From Glacieibacterium arshaanense (GTDB lineage: Bacteria > Pseudomonadota > Alphaproteobacteria > Sphingomonadales > Sphingomonadaceae): a stretch of DNA of 64,000 nucleotides. The position numbers and the translations under genes were made by a program. The notes beneath the pieces are model-generated. The model saw only the letters and a list, made by a program, of their open reading frames with translations. It searched no databases and was not told the DNA's origin. Numbering within the stretch: position 1 is the first letter of the stretch; each line of letters starts with the position of its first letter. Location: assembly GCF_004681125.1 (NCBI RefSeq), contig NZ_SIHO01000003.1, positions 152,122-216,121 on the forward strand, given 5' to 3'. Positions 7,607-15,584 of this stretch are shown piece after piece.

Positions 7607-9207
7607 CCTACGACGCACTGATCATCGGCGGCGGCCACAACGGGCTGACCTGCGCCTTCTACCTCGCGCGTGCGGGGATGAAGGTCCGTGTGCTCGAACG
7701 CCGCGGCATCGTCGGCGGTGCTGCGGTGACCGAGGAATTCCACCCCGGGTTCCGCAATTCGGTGGCGAGCTATACCGTGTCCTTGCTCAACCCCAAGGTC
7801 ATCGCCGACATGAAGCTCGCCGAACGCGGCTTGCGCATCATCGAGCGGCCGATATCGAACTTCCTGCCGCAGGCTGTCGGCGGCTATCTCAAGCTTGGCG
7901 GCGGGCTTGAAGCCACACAGGCCGAATTCCGCAAATTCTCGAACCATGACGCCGATGTGCTGCCGGCCTATTACGACGCGCTCGAACGCGTTGCCGACCT
8001 GCTGCGCGACCTCGCGATGAAGGCACCGCCCAACCTTGGCGGCGGCTTGCGCTCGCTGCTCGCGGCCGCCGTGCAGGGCAAGCGCTTCGCGCAACTGTCG
8101 GTCGAAGATGCGCGCGACGTGCTCGACTTGTTCACCAAGTCGGCGCGCGATTTCCTCGACGGCTGGTTCGAAAGCGAAGCCGTCAAGGCGGCGTTCGGCT
8201 TCGACGCGGTCGTCGGTAACTATGCCAGCCCCGATACGCCGGGCAGCGCCTATGTGCTGCTCCACCACGTCTTCGGCGAGGTCAACGGCAAGAAGGGCGC
8301 CTGGGGCCATGCCGTCGGCGGCATGGGCGGCATCACCCAGCGCATGCGTGCGGCGTGCGAGGAAGCCGGCGTCGAGATTTCGACCGACGCCGCCGTGGCG
8401 CGGTTGATCGTCGAAAACGGCAAGGCGGTCGGTGTGCGGCTGGTCGACGGCAGCGAAGTGCGGGGCAAGCGCGTCGCCGCTAACGTCAACCCGCGACTTT
8501 TGTACCAGCAGCTTATTGATAAGCAGGACCTCAGCCCGGAATTCCACCGCCGCATCAAGGGCTTCAAGTGCGGCTCGGGCACCTTCCGGATGAATGTCGC
8601 GCTCAGCGAACTGCCGCGCTTCACCTGCCTCCCCGAACCCGGCGACCATCTGCAAAGCGGCATCATTCTGGCGCCGACGCTCGAATACATGGATGCGGCG
8701 TTCACCGACGCGCGCAAGTATGGCTGGTCGAAAGCGCCGATCGTCGAGATGCTGATCCCGTCGATCGTCGATGATAGCCTCGCCCCCCCGGGGCAGCACG
8801 TTGCCAGCCTGTTCTGCCAGCAGTTCGCGCCTGTGCTGCCTGACGGCCGGCATTGGGACAATGAACGCGAAGCTGCCGCCCAGTGCATCCTCGATACCGT
8901 CGAACTGCACGCGCCGGGGTTCAAGGCCTCGGTGCTCGGCACGATGATGCTGTCCCCACACGATCTCGAAACCAAGTTCGGGCTCATCGGCGGCGACATC
9001 ATGCACGGCAATATGAGTACCGACCAACTCTGGGCGGCGCGCCCGCTGCTCGGCCATGGTAACTACCGCGGGCCAATCGAAAACCTCTACATGTGCGGCG
9101 CCGGCACGCATCCCGGCGGCGGCGTGACGGGTGGGCCCGGCCACAATGCGGCGCACGAGATTCTGGCAGACGCATCGTTCACGGGTAAGTTCCGGCGCTG
9201 GAAGTAA
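7603..9207 (+). CDS. Phytoene desaturase/CrtI-like FAD-dependent oxidoreductase
   Basis: This 534-residue flavoprotein begins with a Rossmann FAD motif (IIGGGHNGL) and an acidic turn (VLERRGIVGG). It ends with the conserved GAGTHPGGGVTGGPGHNAA block of the CrtI/pyridine nucleotide-disulphide amine-oxidase-like group. The ATG at 7603 overlaps the oxygenase stop as ATGA, so I prefer it to the TTG at 7588. No carotenoid genes are nearby. Desaturation or oxidation of the same small molecule handled by the Rieske enzyme is therefore more likely than carotenoid synthesis, but this is inference from context. Confidence 0.85.
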   Translation: MTYDALIIGGGHNGLTCAFYLARAGMKVRVLERRGIVGGAAVTEEFHPGFRNSVASYTVSLLNPKVIADMKLAERGLRIIERPISNFLPQAVGGYLKLGGGLEATQAEFRKFSNHDADVLPAYYDALERVADLLRDLAMKAPPNLGGGLRSLLAAAVQGKRFAQLSVEDARDVLDLFTKSARDFLDGWFESEAVKAAFGFDAVVGNYASPDTPGSAYVLLHHVFGEVNGKKGAWGHAVGGMGGITQRMRAACEEAGVEISTDAAVARLIVENGKAVGVRLVDGSEVRGKRVAANVNPRLLYQQLIDKQDLSPEFHRRIKGFKCGSGTFRMNVALSELPRFTCLPEPGDHLQSGIILAPTLEYMDAAFTDARKYGWSKAPIVEMLIPSIVDDSLAPPGQHVASLFCQQFAPVLPDGRHWDNEREAAAQCILDTVELHAPGFKASVLGTMMLSPHDLETKFGLIGGDIMHGNMSTDQLWAARPLLGHGNYRGPIENLYMCGAGTHPGGGVTGGPGHNAAHEILADASFTGKFRRWK

Positions 9208-9300
9208 GGGCCTCCGGCGGGCAGGCCTGAGGCCTGCACCCATTTGTTTGGGGCTCTTCAATCGGGTGCAGGCCTCAGGCCTGCCCGCCGGAGGCCCTTA
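9206..9300. repeat. Paired palindromic element, copy 3, overlapping a CDS end
   Basis: The left arm has inner hairpin gcaggcct-g-aggcctgc and the right arm (9260-9300) its exact inverse, gcaggcct-c-aggcctgc. The left arm starts within the stop codon of the CrtI-like gene. The right arm contains the last codons and TGA stop of the leftward permease. It sits between convergent genes. Confidence 0.9.
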
Positions 9301-10582
9301 ACCGCAATCGCGTCGCCCGCCGCATCAACCAGAACACCGGCGCGCCGGCGATCAGCAGCACGGTACTCCAGCCGGTGGCCTGCACGCCGGCGCCCCAAAG
9401 CGTCCAGAACACATAGCCCAGCGCGACGAGGCCGATGGCGCCGCCGATGCGCAGGCGCAGTGCCGAGGTGGTGACGCCGAGGTAGACGAACAGCGTCGAT
9501 GACGTCGACAGCAGCGCCAGATAGACGAAAAGGTCGGTCATGCCGCGGCTGGAATTGAGCAGCAGCAGGATGGTGGTCAGCACGGCGTTGAACAGCAACG
9601 CGCGGACGGGGGTGCCGTGCGCATTGACGATGCCGAACCACGCCGGTATCGCGCCGGCGCGGGCGACGCTGACGACCAGCGCGCCGTTGCCCAGCGACAG
9701 GCCGTTGAGGCAGCCGATGCCGCTGATCGCGGCGAAGATGGCGACGGTCAGTGCCGGGCCGTGTCCCCAATATTGCGCGATGAAGTCGGCAAACGGCGCG
9801 TGGCTGGCGGCGGCGACATCGGCGGGCATCAGCAGCGCGATGCCCGAGCAGGCGATGATGTAGATGACGCCGGTGAGCGCAGTGCCCCACATCAGTGCAC
9901 GCGGCAGGTTCTTCGTTGGTTCGTCGACTTGTGCGCTGGCGAACGACGCCGATTCAAAGCCGAGCATCGCCCATAAGGTCAGCGCGGCGGCACCGGTGAT
10001 GGCCGACGCCGAGAATCCCTCAGCCGGCAACGGTGCCAGCGCCGCGCCCTTGGACGCGCCGGTCACCCATAAGGTGATGCCGATCGCGGCGAATAAGGGC
10101 GTCAGTTTGAGGATGGTGGTGACAATCTGGAAGCCACCGGCGGCATGCGCGCCGCGCAGATTAACCACAGTCACCCCCCACACCACGGCAATCGACAGCA
10201 GCGCTGGTAGCCCGGGCACGTTGGCGATGCCCGGTGAAAACATGCTGAGATAGCTGACCGCGGCGGTCGACACCGCGGCATTGGCGACGACGGTCGCGAC
10301 CCATTGGCTCCAGGTGACGAGGAACGCCGGCAGCGGCCCGAAGGCAGTGCCGACAAAGCCGTGCGGGCCATCGGCTTCAGGCAGATGCCGCGTCAGCCGC
10401 ACCAGCATCGTCACGATGGTCATGGTGCCGATGATGGTCAGCGCCCAGCCGACGACGGCGTTCCAGCCGAACGGCGCGAGTGCTGCGGGCAGTAGGAACA
10501 CCCCCGACCCGATCATGATGCCCATGACCATCGCGAGACACATCCAGAAGCCGAGCTTTTTGTGCGTGGCGGTGTCGGTCAA
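9275..10582 (-). CDS. APC superfamily amino acid permease
   Basis: This 435-residue inner-membrane transporter has about 12 hydrophobic segments. It shows the APC first-helix signature (MGIMIGSGVFLLPAALAPFG) and the helix-6 block with GFESASF, as in arginine/agmatine-type and other amino acid permeases. No ATG fits the expected N-terminus; the TTG at 10582 gives the normal beginning TDTATHKKLGFWM. A 10-codon frame starting at the ATG at 10611 ends in a TGA that overlaps this TTG. The last residues, RASGGQA, and the stop are encoded by an intergenic palindromic element, so the native C-terminus was probably altered. It lies beyond the terminator of the TonB receptor gene. Confidence 0.85.
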   Translation of the reverse strand: MTDTATHKKLGFWMCLAMVMGIMIGSGVFLLPAALAPFGWNAVVGWALTIIGTMTIVTMLVRLTRHLPEADGPHGFVGTAFGPLPAFLVTWSQWVATVVANAAVSTAAVSYLSMFSPGIANVPGLPALLSIAVVWGVTVVNLRGAHAAGGFQIVTTILKLTPLFAAIGITLWVTGASKGAALAPLPAEGFSASAITGAAALTLWAMLGFESASFASAQVDEPTKNLPRALMWGTALTGVIYIIACSGIALLMPADVAAASHAPFADFIAQYWGHGPALTVAIFAAISGIGCLNGLSLGNGALVVSVARAGAIPAWFGIVNAHGTPVRALLFNAVLTTILLLLNSSRGMTDLFVYLALLSTSSTLFVYLGVTTSALRLRIGGAIGLVALGYVFWTLWGAGVQATGWSTVLLIAGAPVFWLMRRATRLRLRASGGQA

Positions 10583-10611
10583 CTGCCGCTGGCCTGAAAA
10601 TACTTTGCCAT
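10579..10611 (-). CDS. Possible 10-residue leader peptide upstream of the permease
   Basis: An ATG preceded by GGGGGAA opens the frame MAKYFQASGS and stops at a TGA. The last two bases of the permease TTG start overlap the first two bases of this TGA (TTGA). This could couple translation or serve as a regulatory leader. A frameshift error in the sequence joining it to the permease is a plausible alternative. Confidence 0.3.
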   Translation of the reverse strand: MAKYFQASGS

Positions 10612-10649
10612 GATGCGTTCCCCCGTGTCGCTGCGCGCGCCAACGAAGA

Positions 10650-10683
10650 AGGGCCATATTGCACGTAAATGCAATATGGCCCT
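10650..10683 (-). terminator. Hairpin terminator after the TonB receptor
   Basis: A perfect 14-bp stem (agggccatattgca with tgcaatatggccct) encloses the 6-nt loop cgtaaa, 34 bp beyond the receptor stop. The following leftward sequence is only moderately T-rich. Confidence 0.7.
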
Positions 10684-10716
10684 GTCGTTTTCGCCGTCGC
10701 CGTTGCCGGCGCGGGT

Positions 10717-13215
10717 TTAGAAGCGCTGGGTAATCTGCAGACCCAGTTGCATCGGCGTGATCGGCACGGTGTAGACGATGCCGGGTGCCGAGGCGCCATT
10801 GTCCTGCACATCGAAGTAGTTGCCGGCGCAGACCTTGGTCGTGCACGACGTGTAGCGCGACGAGTTGCCGAGGACGTTGAACAGGTTCTTGCCCCAGAAC
10901 TCGATCGCCCAGTTGCCGCGCGCGACACCTGCGGTGAAGTTGACCGCCGCATAGCCCGGCGACTTGCCGAACAGGTCGCGGTCACCCGGAATCGGGCCAC
11001 CCCAGCCGTTATAGCCTGCCGTGCGGAGTGCACTGTAGAACGACGACTGATAGGTCAGCGTGCCCTGGACGTGCGCGTCATAGTCACCGACCATCCACTG
11101 GTAGCGCGCGGTACCGGCGGCCTTGAACTGCGGCACGACCGGCAGCGACGTGCCGTCGGGCGCCAGCACCTGGTTCGCCTGGCCCTGCGGCCCGGGAATG
11201 GTGCAGTCGTTCGACGGGTTCGAATAGGCGCAATAGTCGGTGGTCAGCTTGGCGTTGAGGTAAGTCGCCGAGCCGTTGACCGTCAGGCCCTCGGTGACCG
11301 CCCAGCTGATATCGGCTTCGATGCCCTTGACGTTGGCGTTGCCGGCGTTCTGGATGACGGTCAGGCTGTTCTGACCGAGGAACGACAGCTGGAAGTCGTT
11401 CCAGGTTTCATAGAACAATGCCCCGTTGAAGCGCAGCCGGTTATCCATCCAGCTGGTTTTCCAGCCGATTTCATAGTTGTTGAGGAAGTCGGCGTCATAC
11501 GGCGGCAGGTTGCCGTTGCGATTGACGCCGCCCGGCCGGTAGCCCTTTGAATAGGTCGCATAGACCAGTCCTTCGGGGCTGAAGTTCCACGTCAGGTTGA
11601 GCTTGGGCAGGAAGCCCGTGTCGTTGACGTTCTTGTCGAGCCGGACGCACGGCTGGCCGTTGACGATCGGCAGGCCATCAATGTGGTCATGCTGGCCGGG
11701 CAGGCAGCGGCGTTCGCCCGACTTCAGCCCGTAGAAGCCGAACAGCGAGTTGTCGAACTTGTAGAAGCGGCCACCCGCCGTCGCGGTCAGGTTCGGCAGG
11801 ATGTCGAACGAAGCTTCGCCGAACACCGCATAGTCCTTGTCGGTGCGCTGCTGGTTGGTCAGCCAGATCGTGCCCGGATAGCCGGTGATCGTCATGCCGC
11901 TGTTGAGCGCCGGATCAATGACATAGTTCTGGAAGATGTGGTGGTTCTGGACCTGGTAGAACAGCCCGGCAACGAAGCGGAAGCGGTTGGCCTTGTCCGA
12001 CGCGATGCGCAGTTCGTGGCTCTGCTTGCTGAAATTGTCATGCCCTTCGGTGTGCTGCGAAGGGTTGATGAAATTGCCGTTGTTGTCGGTGATATAGGCG
12101 CCCGTGTACGGGTCATAGAAGAAGGTGTAGTCCGAATAGTCGCCCGTCGACTGGATTTCGCGGGTCAGGTACGAGCCCGAATAGGTCAGGTCGAAGTTGC
12201 CGATCTTGCCTTCGATCAGCAGCGCGGCTTGCGCCCACTGGTCCTTGAAGGTGTCGGGCTGGAAGCGCGTCACTTCAAGCTCGCCGACCGCCGGATTGTA
12301 GCCGAAAACGCCGTTCGATTCCTGGACCTGGCCCATGATCGTCGGGGTGATCGACCAATTGTCGTTCAGGTCGACCTTGAGCGCGGCGCGGGCACCATAA
12401 GTATCGGTCCAGTTGAAATCGTTCTGCACCAGATCGTCATTGTTGATGGTGATGCCCGACGTCGGGTAGGTGCGCGTGCCCGGCACGTTGTCGATATAGC
12501 CGCCGTCATGCTGGTACCAGCCGACGAGGCGGACTGCAGCATTATCGCTGACCGGCGCGTTGACATAGCCTTCCATGACATAGCCCGGCGATCCGTGCGC
12601 GGTGATGTTGGCGCCGAGCGTGTAGCTCGCCGACAGCTTGCCGATATCGGGCTTGTTGGTGATGATGCGAACGACACCGGCCTGCGCGCTGGCGCCGTAG
12701 AGCGTGCCCTGCGGCCCGGCGAGTGCCTCGACACGCGCGATATCATAGATGTGGAGATCGAGGTTGCCCTGGATCGTGGTGATCGGCTGTTCGTCGAGGT
12801 AGGTGCCGACGCTGGGCTGCGAGCCCGAATGGTTGCCGTCACCGCCCGACACGACGCCGCGGAAATAGGTCTTCGCCGAACCCGGACCGGCGGTCTGGTA
12901 CGACAGGCTGGGGATCAGCGCGGCATAGTCGGTGAAGCTGTCGATGCGCAGTTGCTGCAGCTTCTTGGTGTTGAACGCGGTGATGCTGATCGGCACGCTC
13001 TGCAGCGTTTCAGACCGCTTCTGCGCGGTAACGACAATTTCCTCTAAGCCCGTGCCGACGGTCGCTTCAGCGTTCGAAGTGTAAGGCGAAGCGGCCGGGG
13101 CCGCCGGAGCGGCCGTTGTCTGCGCCAGTGCCGGTGCGCCGAGCACCAGCAGCGAACTGCCGAGCCAAAGCGCGGTCCGCGTCGACCGAAGTGAAATTTT
13201 CGTATTGCCCACCAT
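10717..13215 (-). CDS. TonB-dependent receptor
   Basis: This 832-residue outer-membrane receptor has a signal peptide (after MVGNTKISLRSTRTALWLG) and a TonB-box-like EEIVVTAQKR. A plug domain follows (SVPISITAF, then the G-rich plug with FRGVVSGG), and the C-terminal beta-barrel ends in an aromatic residue (QITQRF). The ATG at 13215 has GGAG upstream. This alphaproteobacterial type imports unknown organic substrates or iron complexes using proton-motive force through TonB. The gene lies 49 bp after a TPR-sulfotransferase gene on the same strand, a pairing often seen in sphingomonads and relatives. A strong hairpin follows the gene. Its ligand cannot be predicted. Confidence 0.93.
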   Translation of the reverse strand: MVGNTKISLRSTRTALWLGSSLLVLGAPALAQTTAAPAAPAASPYTSNAEATVGTGLEEIVVTAQKRSETLQSVPISITAFNTKKLQQLRIDSFTDYAALIPSLSYQTAGPGSAKTYFRGVVSGGDGNHSGSQPSVGTYLDEQPITTIQGNLDLHIYDIARVEALAGPQGTLYGASAQAGVVRIITNKPDIGKLSASYTLGANITAHGSPGYVMEGYVNAPVSDNAAVRLVGWYQHDGGYIDNVPGTRTYPTSGITINNDDLVQNDFNWTDTYGARAALKVDLNDNWSITPTIMGQVQESNGVFGYNPAVGELEVTRFQPDTFKDQWAQAALLIEGKIGNFDLTYSGSYLTREIQSTGDYSDYTFFYDPYTGAYITDNNGNFINPSQHTEGHDNFSKQSHELRIASDKANRFRFVAGLFYQVQNHHIFQNYVIDPALNSGMTITGYPGTIWLTNQQRTDKDYAVFGEASFDILPNLTATAGGRFYKFDNSLFGFYGLKSGERRCLPGQHDHIDGLPIVNGQPCVRLDKNVNDTGFLPKLNLTWNFSPEGLVYATYSKGYRPGGVNRNGNLPPYDADFLNNYEIGWKTSWMDNRLRFNGALFYETWNDFQLSFLGQNSLTVIQNAGNANVKGIEADISWAVTEGLTVNGSATYLNAKLTTDYCAYSNPSNDCTIPGPQGQANQVLAPDGTSLPVVPQFKAAGTARYQWMVGDYDAHVQGTLTYQSSFYSALRTAGYNGWGGPIPGDRDLFGKSPGYAAVNFTAGVARGNWAIEFWGKNLFNVLGNSSRYTSCTTKVCAGNYFDVQDNGASAPGIVYTVPITPMQLGLQITQRF

Positions 13216-13264
13216 TACGCATCTCCACTGAGTGTTTAAATTTTCTAACGTGATTGTTCGATTG

Positions 13265-15289
13265 TTACTCATCAAACGGCACCGCCGGATAGCTGTCAAG
13301 CACCGAACCCAGCGTGGCGCGCAACGGCCCCAACCATTTGTCATAGTGTTGCCAAAGCTCCACACCCGCGGTGTAGATCGGCTGGCGCACCTGTTCCGAA
13401 CTCGGCGTGCGCACCGCGCGCTCGGTTTCGTGGAACGACAGGCAGGCGGCTTCGAACGGCAGCCCGCAATAATCGAGCAGTGCGCGGATCTGCGTTTCGC
13501 TGTCGGCGACCATGTCTTCGTAGAACACGCGGTGGACGCGGCCGGGCAGCACCCTGTCGTAATGCGCCATCAGTTCTACATAGTCGGCATAGTAGCGGCC
13601 GATGTCTTCAAGGCTGTAGCTGAAGTTCTGGCCACGCGCGAAATGCTGCTTGAAGCCGGCGAAGCAGCCACCCATCGGGTGGCGCCGCGCGTCGATGATC
13701 TTGGCATCGGGCAGAATCGTCGCAATCAGCCCGACATGCTGGAAATTGTTCGGCATCTTGTCGATGAACAACGGACGGCCGGTCTGGCGCTGGATGCGCG
13801 TGCTGTCGAGATAGGCCTGGCCCAGCGCGGCAATCTCGTCGGCGCTCAGCTCGGCCATCGCCTCGGGATACTGCGAACGCTCGCTGCGCAGCTTGCGCTC
13901 GCCGATGCGGTTCGCGGTCCAGATGATGTCGGGCAGCTCGGTGGTGCCTTCGACCTGGCTATGGCTCGACAATATCTGCTCGATCAGCGTCGAGCCGGCG
14001 CGCGGCAGCCCGACCACGAAGATCGGATCGCGCGCCGCGCAGCCCTGGCCGACACGGTCCGCGAAAAACGCCGGCGTGAAGAACGCCTTCGAGCGCGCGA
14101 CATGCTCGGTCAGGTCGGCGGCGTCATAGCGCACGCTCTGGCGGCGCAGCGCATTGGCCTTGGCATAGTGCGCGAACGATTGCTCATAGGCCTTGGCATC
14201 CTCGAACGCCTTGCCGAGCGCGAAATCGAGGTGGAAACGGTCTTCGTCGCTGATGTCGTCGCGCGCCAGCTGGCCCTGCATCGCCGCGACATCGGCATCG
14301 GTGAAGCGAAATGTCTTGAGGTTGGCGAGGCTCCACCAGACTTCGCCGAGTTGCGGCGCCTGTTCGATCGCGGTGCGATACGCGGTGATGCTGTCAGCCA
14401 GCCGCCCGACGGTCTTGAGCGTATGGCCATAGCTCATCCACGCCTTGGGCTGGTTGGGATAGTCCGCCAGCACCGAGCTATAGAGTTCGATCGCACCCTC
14501 GAACTGGCCGATGCGCGCCAGCACGGCGGCCTTGAGGTTGCGCATCCCCGGGTTGCGCGGGTCGCGCGCCAGCAGCTGGTCGATCTGCACCAGCGCGGCT
14601 TCGGACTTGTTGGCGCGGTGCAGCACCGAGGCGTAGTTGTTGCGCGCCGCGACAAACCCCGGCGCAATTTCGAGGCAGCGTGCCAGCAGGTTTTCGGCGT
14701 CGCCGTAGCGCCCGAGCCGTGCCGCGACTTCAGCAAACATGCGGATCGCCGCCGCGTCGGCGGGCTTTTCCTTGAGATAGGCGCGCAGCAGGCCTTCGGC
14801 GACCGCCAGCTTGTTTTCACCCAGCGCCGTCGCGGCCTGCAACAGTGCCGGCTCGGTCACCGAGGCGCGGATCTGCAATGCATAGGCGGCGTCGGCGGCT
14901 TCACTATCGCCCGCCAGTGCATGTTGGTCACCCAGCGCCCGCCACGCCTCGGCATGGCCCGGCCGCAACCGCGTCGCCTCGCTCAGCGCCGCGCGGGCCT
15001 GGTCGCCGCGCCCGGCCTCGGCGAGCGTGATGCCATATTCGAAAACCACATCGACGTTACCCGGCGCCACGCGCGCCAGCGCCGCCAACGTCGCCAGCGC
15101 TGCCGCCACATCACCGCTGCGGCGTTGCGCAATGCCCAGGAACAGCCGCGCCTGCGCATGCCCCGGCGCCGCTTCCAGAATCGCTCGCGCCTGCTCGGCG
15201 GCCATCTGCGGCTGCGGCCCGAGCAGCCGCGCGGTATGCGCGAGCGCGGTCGCGATGCTGCCGGTCGGTTCAGGGGCAGGTGTGGCCAA
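13265..15289 (-). CDS. TPR-repeat sulfotransferase family protein
   Basis: This 674-residue protein has several tetratricopeptide repeats in about the first 380 residues (for example ARLFLGIAQRRSGDVAAAL and AWMSYGHTLKTVGRLADSI). A sulfotransferase domain follows, with the PAPS 5'-phosphosulfate loop VGLPRAGSTLIEQI and a 3'-phosphate region near DARRHPMG. The start is a TTG at 15289 with GAGG upstream at good spacing; there is no ATG nearby. It probably forms an operon with the TonB receptor that follows. TPR-sulfotransferases of this kind are thought to sulfate a peptide, polysaccharide or receptor-associated substrate, but the target is unknown. Confidence 0.88.
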   Translation of the reverse strand: MATPAPEPTGSIATALAHTARLLGPQPQMAAEQARAILEAAPGHAQARLFLGIAQRRSGDVAAALATLAALARVAPGNVDVVFEYGITLAEAGRGDQARAALSEATRLRPGHAEAWRALGDQHALAGDSEAADAAYALQIRASVTEPALLQAATALGENKLAVAEGLLRAYLKEKPADAAAIRMFAEVAARLGRYGDAENLLARCLEIAPGFVAARNNYASVLHRANKSEAALVQIDQLLARDPRNPGMRNLKAAVLARIGQFEGAIELYSSVLADYPNQPKAWMSYGHTLKTVGRLADSITAYRTAIEQAPQLGEVWWSLANLKTFRFTDADVAAMQGQLARDDISDEDRFHLDFALGKAFEDAKAYEQSFAHYAKANALRRQSVRYDAADLTEHVARSKAFFTPAFFADRVGQGCAARDPIFVVGLPRAGSTLIEQILSSHSQVEGTTELPDIIWTANRIGERKLRSERSQYPEAMAELSADEIAALGQAYLDSTRIQRQTGRPLFIDKMPNNFQHVGLIATILPDAKIIDARRHPMGGCFAGFKQHFARGQNFSYSLEDIGRYYADYVELMAHYDRVLPGRVHRVFYEDMVADSETQIRALLDYCGLPFEAACLSFHETERAVRTPSSEQVRQPIYTAGVELWQHYDKWLGPLRATLGSVLDSYPAVPFDE

Positions 15290-15407
15290 TACGTCCTCGG
15301 GTGAAATTAATTGTTCACAATGGGACAGAGGCCATGCGTCGAGTCAATCGCGCTATGCTGCAACTGCGAAATGAGCCGGCGGGCGTTGCACGGGGGTCAC
15401 AGGTGGC

Positions 15408-15582
15408 AGGGCCTCCGGCGGGCAGGGCTGGGCCCTGCACCCATTTGTAAAAAGACGGCGTCATTCCCGCGAAGGCGGGAATCCATGTAGAACGGCGTCT
15501 GATGGATTCCCGCCTTCGCGGGAATGACAACCACTCTAAACAATCGGGTGCAGGCGTCACGCCTGCCCGCCGGAGGCCCTTT
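15408..15582. repeat. Paired palindromic element, copy 4, carrying a nested palindrome
   Basis: The left arm (15408-15442) has hairpin gcagggc-tgg-gccctgc. The right arm (15541-15582) has gcaggcgt-c-acgcctgc. Between them lies an unrelated dRS3-like inverted pair. The element fills most of the gene-free stretch 15290-15584, in which I see no coding sequence. The ABC-F stop codon follows directly. Confidence 0.88.
15460..15528. repeat. dRS3-like inverted pair nested inside copy 4
   Basis: Two 27-bp arms (15460-15486 and 15502-15528) are perfect inverted copies around a 15-nt loop. Each contains attcccgcgaaggcgggaat or its complement, which fits the pattern ATTCCC-N8-GGGAAT described for Neisseria dRS3. 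Each arm is also internally palindromic. Confidence 0.85.
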
Positions 15583-15584
15583 CG

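Noticed and set aside
7480-9261. 593-codon frame on the minus strand
   Set aside because: It mirrors the CrtI-like gene, whose FAD motifs and operon overlap are clear.
13232-15304. 690-codon open frame on the plus strand
   Set aside because: It is antisense to the well-supported TPR-sulfotransferase, has no domain motif and a composition typical of a shadow frame in GC-rich DNA.
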